DNA of 64,000 nt from PALSA-612 sp963765295 (GCA_963765295.1 CAVXVO010000002.1:1-64000), one strand, 5' to 3'; shown: positions 25,417 to 36,984, numbered from the stretch's first letter. Numbers and translations: made by a program. Notes: generated by a model not told the origin, from the sequence alone.

Positions 25417-28397
25417 CTAGTCACGTGCTGTTATCGCGCGCAACTCCTTAATGCGTAGTCGCGCTCGCTCGGCCATGACCACATTGCCTTTGCGCTCGTA
25501 GAGCGCAAGCGCGTCTACGAGCGCCAGTTCGGCCTCGTCGGGCTTCTCGGCGAGCAGGAGCACCTCAGCGAAGTCGGCATACACGTCGGCCTTCGGGTCG
25601 AGTATGCCGGTCTGCTCGCTGATCGCGACTGCTTGGCGCGCGATGCGCTCAGCCTCGGCGTGCTCGCCGCGGCGCGCGAGCACTTTCGCCTTGACCTGCC
25701 GCCAGAGCATCTCGTTGTAAACATCGTCGCTGGTGCCGAGTTCCACACAGCGGCTGGCCCAGGCCTCGGCATCCTCCAGCCGGTCGAGCGCGTAGTACGC
25801 CTGCGCGAGCCTCACGGCCGCACTCGACAGGAAGCCCTTCTCCCCTAGCTCTTCGTACAGCTTGCACCCTTCTTCCCCGAACTCAGCGGCTGCGGCGGGA
25901 TCGCCCGCCAACAGCTCGACGTCGAAGGAACCGCGGCACGTCGCAGTCGCGAGCAGTCTCGCCCCGCCGCGATCGGCCAGTTCCGCACGGACCTGTGCGA
26001 GGAGCGTCCGCGCCTCGTCGAAGCGGCCGATCATCGCCAACGCCCGGCCCCGGTACATGCGGAGCGGGATGTCTCGACCGCCTCGTTCCTCTTGCTCATC
26101 GAGCCACGCGAGCAGCTCCGATACCGGCGTCGTGCCGAAGTATCGACCCAGCGCGCGCTCCTCCAAGACCTGGTACGGCAGGCCTGCTTGACGAGCATGG
26201 GCGGCGGCCCGCTCGAACGCTTCCAGCGTCGCGTCGGGCTGGGCGCGGAAGTTCTGCACCTCCCCGAGCGCGACGTATCCGAGGTACAGGGCGAGATCGT
26301 CGCGTGCGGCCTCGAACACCGGCAGCGCCTGCTCGAGGAGCGCGGCCAGCGGCTCGGTCGAAACCGCCGGCCCGAGGAGGAGGCGGATCAAGCCCACCTT
26401 GATCCGCCCGCAGAGCGCACCCACCTCATCGCCGGCAACCGAGGCACGCTCGATGAGGGCATCCGCCCGCTGTAGAGCGTCGTCGCTCCTACCTGTCTGG
26501 AGCAGCGCGTCGATGAGGTCGGTCTCGACGCCCACATCGATCTCGATCGCAGCCACGACCGCGACGGCCCGCTCGAACAGGCGCACGGCGGCGCCGTAGT
26601 CTTGTCGGACAGACGCTCGGCGGCCGGCGGCGGCCAGACGCTGCCGCGCCGCATCGGCCAGCTCGTCGTCACGGGATATCCCGAGCTCAGCCCGGTACTT
26701 GCAGGCCTGCTCGAGGTGGTAGCCGAGGATCTCGTCCAGCTCGACGAGCTCGGCGCCGTGCACCTCGAGCCAGGCGGCGAAGCGCTCGTGCAGCTCGGCC
26801 CGGGTGGCTTTCGGCAGCGCGTCGTAGGCGGCGTCGCGGATCAGCAGGTGGCGGAAGCGGAAGCCGTCCTCGCCCGCGAAGCTGCGGCCGGTCGGGTCGG
26901 ATCAGCTCCTTGCGCACGAGCGCCGCCAGCCGCGGCGTCACCTGGGCTCTCCTCCGGTGCCAGTGCCTGCACGGCGCCGCGGTGGAAGACCTCGCCCTCG
27001 ACCGCGCCGCGCTCGAGCACCGCTCGCTCGGCCGGCTCGAGCTGGTCGAGCCGCGCCGCGAGCAGCGCCTGCAGCGTCGGCCGGCACTTCGACCTCGCCG
27101 TCGGCCTCCTGGCCATCGCGAGCATCTCCTCGATGAAGAGCGGGTTGCCGCCCGCGGCGCGCGCGATCTTCTCGCGCAGCTGCTCCGGAACACGCTCGGC
27201 CGATCAGCTCCTCGACGTCGTCGCTGGCGAGCGGCTCGAGCCGGAGCGTGACCGGCCAGGCGGGGCGGCGGTCGAGCGAGCTCCGGCCGCGCCATGCAGA
27301 GCAGCAGGATGCGGCGCCCGCTCGAGAGGAGCGCGACGTGCTCGATCAGGTCGAGGAACGTCTCCTCGCCCCACTGAATGTCGTCGAAGACGACGACGAG
27401 CGGCGCAGCGCCTCCTCGAGCAGCTTGCGGAACGCCCAGGCGATCTCCTCCGCCGACGTTCGACGCCTCGCTCTCGCCCAGCAGCGAGCGGATCGCCGCG
27501 GCGGCGGCCGGATCGGTCGGCAGCAGCGTCGAGCTGCTTGATCACCTCGACCACCGGCCAGTAGGTGATCCCCTCCCCGTACGGCAGACAGCGGCCACGC
27601 ACGACCGCGCGCCTCGATCGAGGCCAGCGACTCGGCCGCGAGCCGCGACTTCCCGACGCCGGCATCACCGACGACCGTGACCAGCTCACAGCGCTGCTCC
27701 GGCTCGCACGCGTCCCCACGCCTCGCGGAGCAGCCCGAGCTCGCGCTCGCGGCCGACGAACAGCGCGTCGTGCCGCCGCTCCGGCGCGTCGCCGACGCGC
27801 GAGCAGCCGAAACGCGCGGCACCGGCTCGGCCTTGCCCTTCAGCACGAGCGGCTCGACCGGCTCGACCTCGACCGCACCCTCGACGAGCGCATGCGTCGC
27901 CGCTCCGATCAGCACCTCGCCCGGCTGCCGCCGCCTGCTCCAACCGCGCCGCCACGTTCACCGCATCGCCGGTCGCGAGCCGCTCCTCGGTCCCGGTGAC
28001 CACCTCGCCGGTGTTCACGCCGATCCGGCCCTCGATCCCCAGCTCCGGCAGCGCATCCCGCATCTCGACCGCCGCCCGGCACGCCCGCAGCGCGTCGTCC
28101 TCGTGCACGACCGGCACACCGAACACCGCCATCACCGCGTCGCCGATGAACTTCTCCACCGTGCCGCCGTGCGACTCGACGATCCCGCTGCATCCGCTCG
28201 AAGTAGCGGCCGAGCAGCGCCCGCAGCGCCTCCGGGTCAGTCGACTCGCCGAGCGCGGTCGAGCCGACCACGTCGCAGAACAGCACCGTCACGACCTTCC
28301 GGTGCTCGACCGACCCGCTGCCGAGCGCGACACCACACGCTTCACAGAACCTTGCGGCGTCGCCGTTCTCGTGACCGCAGCTGGTGCAGGGCGGCAC
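25417..28397 (-). pseudogene. Class III nucleotide cyclase / AAA ATPase / TPR protein, multiply frameshifted
   Basis: Read across frames it is one gene of about 990 codons. It starts with a zinc ribbon (CTSCGHENGDAARFCEACG), then a class III cyclase domain (KVVTVLFCDVVGSTALGEST with the first metal Asp, FIGDAVMAVFGVP with the second, GDAVNVAARLEQA), then an ATPase domain (VTVVGDAGVGKSRLAAE) and a C-terminal TPR-type domain. The last 448 codons (25417-26763) are intact. The frame shifts at least six times between 26.76 and 28.2 kb. As written no product is possible beyond fragments. It is paralogous to the genes at 33894 and 37342. Confidence 0.8.
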
Positions 28398-28924
28398 GAG
28401 GGGGAGTCTAGGGCCTAACCGTTAGAGGGCTGCCGGGTTTCGCGAGGTCGGCTCCGCACCCGAAACCTTAGAGGTGAGGAGTGCGACGCACCTCACTGAT
28501 TCTCGACGATCAAGACGAGAGAGTTCTTCCTCTCCTGCGTTCGCCCGGGCTCCAGCGAAGCCGAAACCAAGAGCGTGCACGTGCGCCGGATCCATAGTGG
28601 TCAGCGATCTCTTGATCCTCCATGACCGCGCGATGCTCCTTGTGCCGCTTGATTCTCGCGGCAGTCTGTTCGCCCGGATCCGATGCTACGGCGAAGCCTT
28701 TGTCCCACCGCTGACTGGCACGTTCCTGCGTGCTGTAAGGAGGCATTGCCTAGCAGTCCCGGCTCGTGACTTTCCGCATAATCTGGCTCCTAACTGTACA
28801 CGAGCAGGCTCGTCGGTGCCGTCGCGGATCGGCGTGGCCTGTACCGCGTTCCCGAGACGCTCGTCAGGATCCGCCTTCATCATGCCAGGGAAGATCAGGC
28901 CGCGAATGGACGTCTTGGGAGAAC
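28398..28924. other. Divergent intergenic region between cyclase genes
   Basis: No protein-like frame. It must hold promoters for the two divergent cyclase genes. A hairpin (GAGGTGAG ... CTCAC) lies around 28470-28500. Composition is less GC-rich than the genes. Confidence 0.35.
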
Positions 28925-31900
28925 ATGACTGAGCTCGTTGAGCGCCCCGGGGCGGGCGACGGTGATGGGACGGTCGAGGGCGGCGTCGAGCGGGTCTTTC
29001 TGATTACGGACGTTCGCGGCTATTCGAGCTTTACGAACGAGCGCGGCGATGTCGAGGCGGCGCGTCTTGCTTCCCGTTTTGCCGAGCTGGTGGGTGACGC
29101 TGTTACGGCGCGCGGCGGACGTGTGGTCGAAGTTCGGGGCGACGAGGTGTTCGCGATCTTCGAGTCGGCGGCGCAGGCGGTGCGAGCGGCGACGGAGCTT
29201 GCAGCCGTGTGTGCAGACGAAGCGGCTGTTGAGGATGGCCTGCCCCTGTTTCCGGGCATCGGTATCGACGTCGGGGAGGGCGTTCCCGTCGACGGTGGCT
29301 TTCGCGGTGCCGCGCTAAACATGGCCGCCCGCTTGTGTTCAAAGGCCGGCGGTGGGCAGGTGCTCGTGACGACGAGGCTGGCCGAGCGTGCCGGACTGAT
29401 ACCAGGTGTTGAGTTCCAGGCTGCTGGGGTTGCTGAGTTGAAGGGTTTCGATGGGCGGGTCGAGCTCGTCGAGGCGGTGGCCGAGCAGCAGCCGCGGCTG
29501 TTCGCGGCGGACGGGGGCTCTGTTCCGCTGCCTCTCGAGCTCGAGCCCGACTCGACGCTGGTCGGTCGCGAGAACGAGCTTGCCTGGTTGCGCGGAACGT
29601 GGCGGCAGGTCGCTCGTGGCCGCGGCCGCGTGCTCGTGATCGCTGGCCCGTCAGGGATAGGGAAGACGCGGCTTGCTGCGGAGATGGCAGCCTTCGCTCG
29701 TTCGCACGGTGCGGCAGTAGCGTACGCCGGCGCTGGGGGCACCGCAGCGGCGGCAGCCGGCGCGCGGCTCCGTGACGCGCTCGAGAGCCCAGCGCCTTCG
29801 CTGCTCGTTCTCGACGACTTCGACGCCACAGCCGAGGCGCTTGCACCCCAGCTTGTCGCCGCCCTCCCGGAGATCGAGAACAGTCCGACTCTGGTCCTCT
29901 GTCTCCTGCACAACGTGGATCTTGGCCCCTCGGTGCAGGAGCTGTTGAGCGCGATCGACAGCTGGGGGGACGGGCTGCGGCGACTCCGGCCATTGGACTG
30001 GGAGGCGATCCAGGGCGTCGCAAAGCTCTACGCGAAGGACAGTGTCGACAGCGTGCCGCTGGAGTCGATCGCTCGCGCGTCGGGTGGAGTGCCAGCGCAG
30101 GTGCATGAGTTGATGAGCGAGTGGGCGCAGCAGGAGGCGAAGAGGCGGTTAGCTGCCGCGGCGGAGTTCCTAGCTGCGGAGCGTCGGCACCGCAGCGCTG
30201 ATCTCGCGTTCGCGAACAACGCGATCGGGCTCAAGCTCGGGAGGCTCTACTCGGGCGAGGCTAGCGTCGACCTCGATCCTGGCGAGGCTCCGTACAAGGG
30301 GCTGGCGTCGTTCGAGGAGTCCGATGCGGGATTGTTCTTTGGGCGTGAGCAGCTCGTCGGCGAGCTCGCCGCGCGTACGGTCGGTTCAGGCCTTCTCGCG
30401 GTCGTAGGTGCGTCGGGTAGTGGGAAGTCGTCTGTGATCGCGGCGGGCTTGTTGCCGTCGCTTCGTGCGGGGCTGCTTCCCGGCAGCGAGCGCTGGCGGT
30501 CGGCAGCGATCCGGCCCGGCGAGCATCCGCTCAGGGAGCTCCTGACGGCAGCGGCGACCGAAAACTGCGGCGAGCGGCTCGTCATGGCGATCGACCAATT
30601 CGAGGAGGCATTCACACTTTGCAATGACGAGCGCGAGCGCGCAGCCTTCATCGACCGGCTCGTTGGGCTCGCAGAGGATCCGGACCACTACGTGGTCGTC
30701 CTCGGCCTCCGCGGAGACTTCTACGGCCATTGTGGCGGCTACCCCGATCTGGCACGACTCGTCGCCGCCAATCAAGTGCTGGTCGGGCCGATGGGGGCGG
30801 ACGAGCTCCGGCGGGCGATCGAGTTGCCCGCGCGCCGAGCCGGTGTGCGTGTGGAGTCGGCGTTGACGGACGCGCTGGTGGAGGAGATCGCCGACGAGCC
30901 GGGCGGCTTGCCGCTTCTGTCGACGGCGCTCGTCGAGCTCTGGCATGAGCGGGACGACGGCTGGCTGCGGTTCTCGACGTATCAGCGACTGGGCGGTGTT
31001 CGCGGCGCGGTCGCGCGACTTGCGGAGAGCTCGTACGAAAACCTCACGGACGATCAGCGCGAGGCCGCCCGCCGGCTGTTCCTACGGCTCGTCGCCAGCG
31101 GAGAAGAAGGCGTTCTGACACGTCGTCGCGTGCGGCTGCAGGAGCTCGATCTCGACCACGATCCAGCGCTGGCCGGCGTGGTCGAGCGTCTCACCGGCGA
31201 CCGCCTACTGACCGCGCACGAGTCGAGCGTCGAGGTCGCCCACGAAGCACTACTCCGCGAGTGGCCGCGCTTCCACGACTGGCTGGCCGAAGACGCGCAA
31301 GGCCGGGAGTTGCGCGAGCACCTGACCCAGAGCGCAAAGCGATGGGACACGGCCGGCCGGGACCCGGCTGAGCTCTACCGCGGTGCGCGACTCACAGCCA
31401 CGATCGACTGGGCGGCTGGCCGGGAGCGAGAGCTCAACCAGCTCGAGCACGAGTTCCTGACCGCCAGCCGCAAACACGCAGACCGCGAGGCGGACCGGCA
31501 GCGACGCCAGAACCGGCGCCTACGCGGCCTCCTCGTCGGCGCGGCGATCCTGCTCGTGGCAGCGGTCGTCGGAGGCGTGATCGCGCTCCAACAGAGCAAC
31601 TCGGCACAGCATCAGGCGACCGTCGCGCTCGGCCGCCAGCTCGGCGCCGAAGCCGTCTCACAACCGCGGATCGACCTGTCGATGCTGCTCGCCCGCGAGT
31701 CGTTGAACCTCGACCGCTCGCCCCAAACCGAGGGCACCCTGCTGGCCACGCTGCTGCGCAGCCCAGCCGCGATCGGCACGTTCGCGATACCGATCTCAGG
31801 CGGCCGTCCGCAGGAAGTCAAGGTCTCGCCCGACGGCCGCTCGATCGCGGCGATCACAAACTGCTGCGGCATGCACATCTACGACACAAGGACGCACCAA

Positions 31901-33769
31901 CTACTGCGCACCATCCCGCTCGCCAACGCCGACTACGCCTACGTGCCGACGACTGGAGATCTCTTCGCGGCGGCTCCAGGCTCCAACCTCTCGTACTTCC
32001 TGGTCGACCCGCGCAACGGGCGGACCTTGCGCACCTTCACGTTCAGCAAGCTCTGGCAGAACACCCCGGCAGCAAACGAACCGGCCGCTGTCACGCGGGA
32101 CGGTCGTTACGCCTTCGCACCCTGGTCGATCGCGAAGCAGGACGGAAGCAACGGTTCCGGCTACATCGAGGCATGGCGCCTTGATCGGGGTGGGAAGTCG
32201 AAGCTCGTGCCAACCGGCATCGTCGGCCTGATCGTCGCCGCCCAGACCTTGCCGGGCGACCGGCTGATGGTCGCCCAGAGCGGCCGAATTACGACCTGGG
32301 ACGCTCGTACGCTGAAGCGGCTCTCATCCGTGCCTGGCCCCCGATTCGCAGGCCAGTTCGCCCCCGCCGCACTCAGTCCGAACGGAAGAACGCTCGCCTA
32401 CGGCATCGGCAACAGCGTGCGCTTCTACGACATCGCGAGCGGCAAGACAACCCCGGGTGAGGGAGCACACTCCGCCCAGGTCAACCGGATGGCCTTCTCG
32501 CCCGACTCGCGCGTCGCCGTCAGCACGGGCGACGACGGTCTCGCCATCGCCTGGGACCCGCAGACCGGCACGGTCCTCCAGCGCCTGACCGGGCATGCAA
32601 ACACGAGGGTGTTCGCCGCGGACTTCAGTCCCGACAGCAAGACGCTGTACACGCCAGGCATCGACGGCGCGATCCTTCAGTACGACCTCGGCACCGATCG
32701 CCGCTTCGGCAGCCCGTTCAGCGTTGGCGTCGGCCTACCTCGCGGGGGCACCATCGTCGTGCCGCCGCTTCTCGCCGTGTCGCCCGACGGGAGGACGCTC
32801 GCGGCCAGCGTCGAGCAGTCGGCCGTGAGCTTCTTCTCGACCTCGACGCTGCGCCCGGTCGCCAGGATCTCGCTTGCGCTTGCGCGGACCATCTACCAGG
32901 GAGCCTGGGCCGGTAACGGCCGATTCGCCGTGGGCGCCGACCGGGGACTTCTCCAGGTCTGGTCGGTCGGTCCGAGGCCCAGGCCGGTAGCGGTTCTGCG
33001 CGGGCTCTCAAAAAAGGGCCAGGTGCAATCGGTCGCCTCAGGCGGGAGCGGCCACCTGATCGCTGCGGTCGACGCCTACAACGGCCCGTTGGATCCAACA
33101 ACCCACCAGCCGAGAGAGGAGGGAGAGCTTGCTCTCTGGCGCGACGGAAAGCTCGTCGGCGGCCGCACGCTCGACCTTCACACGAACGGACGCTGGGTCG
33201 CGATCTCGCCGGACGGCAACACTGCGGCCGTGACGCCCGACGATGGCCGAGTGCTGATCGTCGACACACAAACCGGACAGGTCGAGCGCACGATCAGGCC
33301 GCCCGCGAACCCAGGGAACATGGTCGGCGTGGTCGCCTTCTCGCCGGACGGCACACTTGCGACCGGCACCTGGCTCGGCACGGTGAACCTCTGGAACCCA
33401 GCCACTGGGAAGATGATCGGCCATACGACAGTCGTCGCCGACGGGCCGGTCGCAGGGCTGGCATTCGCACCCGACGGCAAGACGTTCGCAACCGCCGGTT
33501 ACGGAGGCGCGACACGAATCTGGCAGACAGCAACGCTGCAGCAGTTCGGCACCGATTTCCCGAGCTCGAAAGGCCTGTGGGGGAACGTCGCCTACACGCC
33601 GAACGGCCGGTCATTCTTCTACGCCTACGGCGACGGCAGCGCCTACCGTTTCCCGATCACCGTCCAGACGTGGGAACAACACGCGTGCAACGTCGCCGGA
33701 CGGAACTTCACGACCGAGGAATGGAACCGCTTCGTCGGTAGCCGCTCGTACACGACGATCTGCCGCTAA
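28925..33769 (+). CDS. Cyclase-NTPase-nSTAND-TM-WD40 signalling protein (1614 aa)
   Basis: A giant membrane signalling protein. Residues about 18-180 are a class III nucleotide cyclase (VFLITDVRGYSSF with the first metal Asp, VRGDEVFAIF with the second, GAALNMAARLCSKA with the Asn/Arg pair). A P-loop GPSGIGKTRLA at about 241 starts a first NTPase. YKGLASFEESDAGLFFGREQ and a second P-loop GASGSGKSSV near 495 start an nSTAND1-type NTPase with LVMAIDQFEE and a winged-helix part. One TM helix lies near 868-889, followed by WD40/beta-propeller repeats (SPDGR units) to the end. ATG 28925 follows GGGAG. Intact, unlike its neighbours. The cyclic nucleotide made is not certain. Confidence 0.85.
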   Translation: MTELVERPGAGDGDGTVEGGVERVFLITDVRGYSSFTNERGDVEAARLASRFAELVGDAVTARGGRVVEVRGDEVFAIFESAAQAVRAATELAAVCADEAAVEDGLPLFPGIGIDVGEGVPVDGGFRGAALNMAARLCSKAGGGQVLVTTRLAERAGLIPGVEFQAAGVAELKGFDGRVELVEAVAEQQPRLFAADGGSVPLPLELEPDSTLVGRENELAWLRGTWRQVARGRGRVLVIAGPSGIGKTRLAAEMAAFARSHGAAVAYAGAGGTAAAAAGARLRDALESPAPSLLVLDDFDATAEALAPQLVAALPEIENSPTLVLCLLHNVDLGPSVQELLSAIDSWGDGLRRLRPLDWEAIQGVAKLYAKDSVDSVPLESIARASGGVPAQVHELMSEWAQQEAKRRLAAAAEFLAAERRHRSADLAFANNAIGLKLGRLYSGEASVDLDPGEAPYKGLASFEESDAGLFFGREQLVGELAARTVGSGLLAVVGASGSGKSSVIAAGLLPSLRAGLLPGSERWRSAAIRPGEHPLRELLTAAATENCGERLVMAIDQFEEAFTLCNDERERAAFIDRLVGLAEDPDHYVVVLGLRGDFYGHCGGYPDLARLVAANQVLVGPMGADELRRAIELPARRAGVRVESALTDALVEEIADEPGGLPLLSTALVELWHERDDGWLRFSTYQRLGGVRGAVARLAESSYENLTDDQREAARRLFLRLVASGEEGVLTRRRVRLQELDLDHDPALAGVVERLTGDRLLTAHESSVEVAHEALLREWPRFHDWLAEDAQGRELREHLTQSAKRWDTAGRDPAELYRGARLTATIDWAAGRERELNQLEHEFLTASRKHADREADRQRRQNRRLRGLLVGAAILLVAAVVGGVIALQQSNSAQHQATVALGRQLGAEAVSQPRIDLSMLLARESLNLDRSPQTEGTLLATLLRSPAAIGTFAIPISGGRPQEVKVSPDGRSIAAITNCCGMHIYDTRTHQLLRTIPLANADYAYVPTTGDLFAAAPGSNLSYFLVDPRNGRTLRTFTFSKLWQNTPAANEPAAVTRDGRYAFAPWSIAKQDGSNGSGYIEAWRLDRGGKSKLVPTGIVGLIVAAQTLPGDRLMVAQSGRITTWDARTLKRLSSVPGPRFAGQFAPAALSPNGRTLAYGIGNSVRFYDIASGKTTPGEGAHSAQVNRMAFSPDSRVAVSTGDDGLAIAWDPQTGTVLQRLTGHANTRVFAADFSPDSKTLYTPGIDGAILQYDLGTDRRFGSPFSVGVGLPRGGTIVVPPLLAVSPDGRTLAASVEQSAVSFFSTSTLRPVARISLALARTIYQGAWAGNGRFAVGADRGLLQVWSVGPRPRPVAVLRGLSKKGQVQSVASGGSGHLIAAVDAYNGPLDPTTHQPREEGELALWRDGKLVGGRTLDLHTNGRWVAISPDGNTAAVTPDDGRVLIVDTQTGQVERTIRPPANPGNMVGVVAFSPDGTLATGTWLGTVNLWNPATGKMIGHTTVVADGPVAGLAFAPDGKTFATAGYGGATRIWQTATLQQFGTDFPSSKGLWGNVAYTPNGRSFFYAYGDGSAYRFPITVQTWEQHACNVAGRNFTTEEWNRFVGSRSYTTICR

Positions 33770-33893
33770 CAACGGAACATCTCCTGTCCCTGTGGGAGCT
33801 CTGAGAACCAAAGCCTCCTCCGAGTGGCGATCGAACGAGTCCGCAAGTTCCTCGTCGGAGAGCCTGGCCCAGCAGTCGTCGTAGACTCGTTCG

Positions 33894-34892
33894 GTGGCGG
33901 CTTGTCCTGCCTGTGGCAAGGAGAATCCGGACGGGTTCCAGTTCTGCGGGTTCTGCGCGGCACCGCTGACCGACGGGGGTCGTGAGCAGCGGAAGGTCGT
34001 GACGGTCGTGTTCTGCGACGTGACGGGGTCGACGGCGCTCGGCGAGTCGACGGATCCGGAAGCGTTGCGGGCGTTGCTGGCTCGGTACTTCGAGCGGATG
34101 CGGGGGATCGTTGAGTCGCATGGCGGGACGGTGGAGAAGTTCATCGGTGACGCTGTGATGGCGGTGTTTGGTGTCCCGGTGGCGCACGAGGACGACGCGC
34201 TCAGAGCTTGCCGCGCAGCCGTCGAAATGCGGGACGCGCTGCCCGACCTGGGCGTGCAGGCCAGAATCGGCGTCAACACTGGTCTCGTCGTGACGGGCAC
34301 GGAAGAGCGGTTGGCGACTGGGGATGCTGTGAATGTGGCCGCCCGGCTTGAGCAGGCGGCGCAACCTGGCGAGATCCTGATCGGGGAGGACACACGAGTG
34401 CTCGTCGGTGTCGCCGTCGATGTGGTGCCCGCAGAGTCGTCGGTGTTGAAGGGCAAGCGCGACCCGGTGGCCGCGTTTCGGCTGGTCGAGGCCCGTGCGG
34501 CGCCGGAACGGCGGCACGAGACCGTGTTCGTCGGCCGCGAACGCGAGTTGGCGCTTCTCCGTGACGCGTGGGGTCGGGCTGTGAGCGAGCAGCACTGCGA
34601 GCTGGTGACGGTGGTCGGTGATGCGGGTCTGGGCAAGTCCCGGTTAGCGGCAGAGTTGCTCGCTTCGGTCGAGGCGCGGGTCGTGCGCGGACGCTGCCTC
34701 CCTTACGGGGTCGGGATCACTTTCTGGCCGGTCGTCGAGGTAGTGAAGCAGCTCGATGCGTTCCCGTCGGATCCGGCCGCGGCCGCCGCGATCCGCTCGC
34801 TGTTAGGCGAGTCGGATCTCCGCGACATGAGCCCACGGTATTCGTCTACCTCCGCCGCGAGCGTCGAACTCGTCACCGGCTACTCGAACTAG
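33894..34892 (+). CDS. Truncated zinc-ribbon/cyclase/ATPase protein
   Basis: A 332-aa protein with a zinc ribbon (CPACGKENPDGFQFCGFCA), a full class III cyclase domain (VVFCDVTGSTALGESTD, FIGDAVMAVFGVPVAHEDDA, TGDAVNVAARLEQAAQPGE) and the first part of the ATPase (VVGDAGLGKSRLAAELLASV). The paralogue's homology ends near 34810. After SLLGES the sequence is unrelated, then stops. The cyclase may still be active without its ATPase/TPR half. GTG 33894 is the start, 124 bp after the WD40 gene on the same strand. Confidence 0.75.
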   Translation: MAACPACGKENPDGFQFCGFCAAPLTDGGREQRKVVTVVFCDVTGSTALGESTDPEALRALLARYFERMRGIVESHGGTVEKFIGDAVMAVFGVPVAHEDDALRACRAAVEMRDALPDLGVQARIGVNTGLVVTGTEERLATGDAVNVAARLEQAAQPGEILIGEDTRVLVGVAVDVVPAESSVLKGKRDPVAAFRLVEARAAPERRHETVFVGRERELALLRDAWGRAVSEQHCELVTVVGDAGLGKSRLAAELLASVEARVVRGRCLPYGVGITFWPVVEVVKQLDAFPSDPAAAAAIRSLLGESDLRDMSPRYSSTSAASVELVTGYSN

Positions 34893-34972
34893 CCGCAGGG
34901 CGACCCGGGGTCGCACTCCGTCGGCTCGAAGGCCGCGATCACGTAGGCCGGCAGCCCGCAGGGGCGCGTCGA

Positions 34973-35225
34973 GATGGTGCAGGGCTCCCGGATCCTCCTC
35001 GACGAGGGCACGGTCGAGGGTGGGAACACCCCGGCGAGGAGGCCCCGACCCTGCCTGCGGCCCAGGCAAGGTGAGGGGGGAGGGTGCCCGACCCCCATCG
35101 CACGCGGAAACGGCTTGAACAGGGGCTTGGAGCGTTGCTGGGGGGTCCCCGAGCCTGCCACGGGCGGTAGCAGGGGCCCGTCGCGAGGCCGTGATCCTGG
35201 GCGTCCCCGAAGAGAAGCTGTCGTC
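34973..35225. repeat. Dispersed intergenic repeat, copy 1
   Basis: Resembles 36985-37210 and 44948-45070 in the same orientation. Shared blocks include CACCCCGGCG, CGCACGCGGAAACGG followed by CTTGAACAGGGGC, GTTGCTG-GGGGTCC, CGAGCCTG and GGGCGTCCC. Non-coding as far as can be seen. It precedes the MFS remnant. Confidence 0.6.
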
Positions 35226-35391
35226 GTGGGACGCGCCGCGCCAGAGGCGAGCCAAGACTCGGACAGGCTCCCAGTGACATCCTGGGGACGATGACCGACA
35301 AGCGCCCCATCGATCTCCACGGTCTCGACCGCTTCGACAAGGTCGTGCGGCTCGCCTGGTCGTCCTCCGTACCCAGCGCGGACACGGGAAG

Positions 35392-36972
35392 TTGCTGAGC
35401 GCCGTTTCCGGGCGTAACCGCTGGCTCGGCCTCGTCGCGCTGACGCTCGGCGTGGCGATGATCATCGTCGACGCGACGATCGTCAACGTCGCGATCCCGT
35501 CGATCATCCGCGACCTCGGGATCGGGATCACCCAGGCGGAGTGGGCGAACGCGATCTACTCGCTCGTCTTCGCGGCGCTCCTGATCAGTGTCGGCCGCGT
35601 CGGCGACGTCACCGGCCGCCGCCGGGTGTTCGTCGTGCGGCCTGCTCGTCTTCCTCGGCGCGAGCCTGATCACCGCGCTCGCCCCCACCGGAACCGTCCT
35701 CCTGTTCGGCCGCTTCCTCCAGGGGGTCGGCGGCGCGCTGATCCTTCCGTCGACGCTCTCGATCGTGAACGCGACCTTCCGCGGACGCGAGCGGGCGATC
35801 GCGTTCGGGATCTGGGGCTCAGTGATCGGCGGCATGGCGGCGCTCGGCCCGCTCCTCGGCGGCTGGTTCGTCACCAACCTAAGCTGGCGCTGGGCCTTCT
35901 ACATCAACCTCCCGCTCGGCCCTGCTCGCGCTCGCCGGCACCTTCCTGTTCGTCGGCGAGAGCCGCGATCCCGACGCCCGTCCCGGATTCGACCTGCCCG
36001 GGTCGTGCTCTCGACCGTCGGCTTCCTCGGCATCGTCTTCGGACTGATCGAGGGCCAGACGTACGGCTGGTGGACCGCGAAGCAGGACTTCCTCGGCCTC
36101 TCCCCGGCGGGGTCTCGATCATCCCGTTCGCGTTCGCGGTCGGCGTCGCCGCGCTCGCGGCCTTCGTCGTCGTCGAGCGGCCCGGGCCCGGTCGGGACGC
36201 ACCGTCCTCGTCGACTTCACGCTCTTCCGGATCCCGAGCTTCCGCTACGGCAACGTCGCCGTCCTGATCGTCGGGCTCGGCGAGCTCGGCCTCGTCTTCG
36301 TGATCCCGCTGTTCCTGCAGACCGTGCTCGGCCTGTCCGCGTTCGACACCGGCCTCATCCTCGCGGCGCTCGCCGCGGGCGCGTTCGTCGCCGGCGGCTT
36401 CGCCGCCCCGCTGACCCGCCGCATCGGTCCGCACCGTGTCGTGCAGCTCGGGCTCGCGATCGAGGTCGTCGGCATCGTCGCCGTCGGCCTCACCTTCTCC
36501 GCCGACCGGCCCGGCTGGCAGTTCTGCCCGCAGCTCTTCGTCTACGGCATCGGCGTCGGCTTCGCGACGGCGCAGCTGACGAGCGTGATCCTCGCCGACG
36601 TCCCGCCCGCCCAGTCCGGAGAGGGATCCGGCATCCAGAGCACATCCCGGCAGGTCGGCTCCGCACTCGGCATCGCCATCCTCGGAACCGCGCTCACGAC
36701 CGGCCTCGCCACCGGCACCCGCCGACCGGCTCGAGGCGATCCCGTCGATCCCGCCCGACGCAGCGCGCGGCGATCGTCGGCCGCCGTCGAGCGAAGCGGC
36801 GGCGCCGTCCTGCCCGTCTTCCGCCGCATCGCCCACACTCCAGCCAGCGGTCGCACCGGTCGAAGAGGCGTTCGTCGCCAGCGCACGACGAGCCGCGTTC
36901 ATCGCCGCCGCCTTCGTCCTCGTCGGACTCCTCGCCTCGCTCCGCCTCCCCCGCTCGCGCGACGGGCCCTAG
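35392..36972 (+). pseudogene. MFS drug/proton antiporter (DHA2/EmrB type), multiply frameshifted
   Basis: Across frames it reads as a roughly 500-aa exporter: LVALTLGVAMIIVDATIVNV (TM1 with the D-TIVN motif), GRVGDVTGRRRVF (motif A), LLFGRFLQGVGGALILPSTL, WRWAFYINLPLG (motif C-region signature), IPLFLQTVLGLSAFDTG, and the end LVGLLASLRLPRSRDGP before a TAG at 36970. The frame breaks near 35640, 35925, 36110-36190, 36720 and 36870. It lies between two copies of the dispersed repeat. Start TTG 35392. The substrate is unknown. Confidence 0.7.
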
Positions 36973-36984
36973 AGGCACAGGGAC

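Noticed and set aside
35291..35398. A 35-codon frame (MTDKRPIDLHGLDRFDKVVR...) before the MFS remnant
   Set aside because: Short, without homology I recognise, and it runs into the MFS start; too weak to list as a gene.
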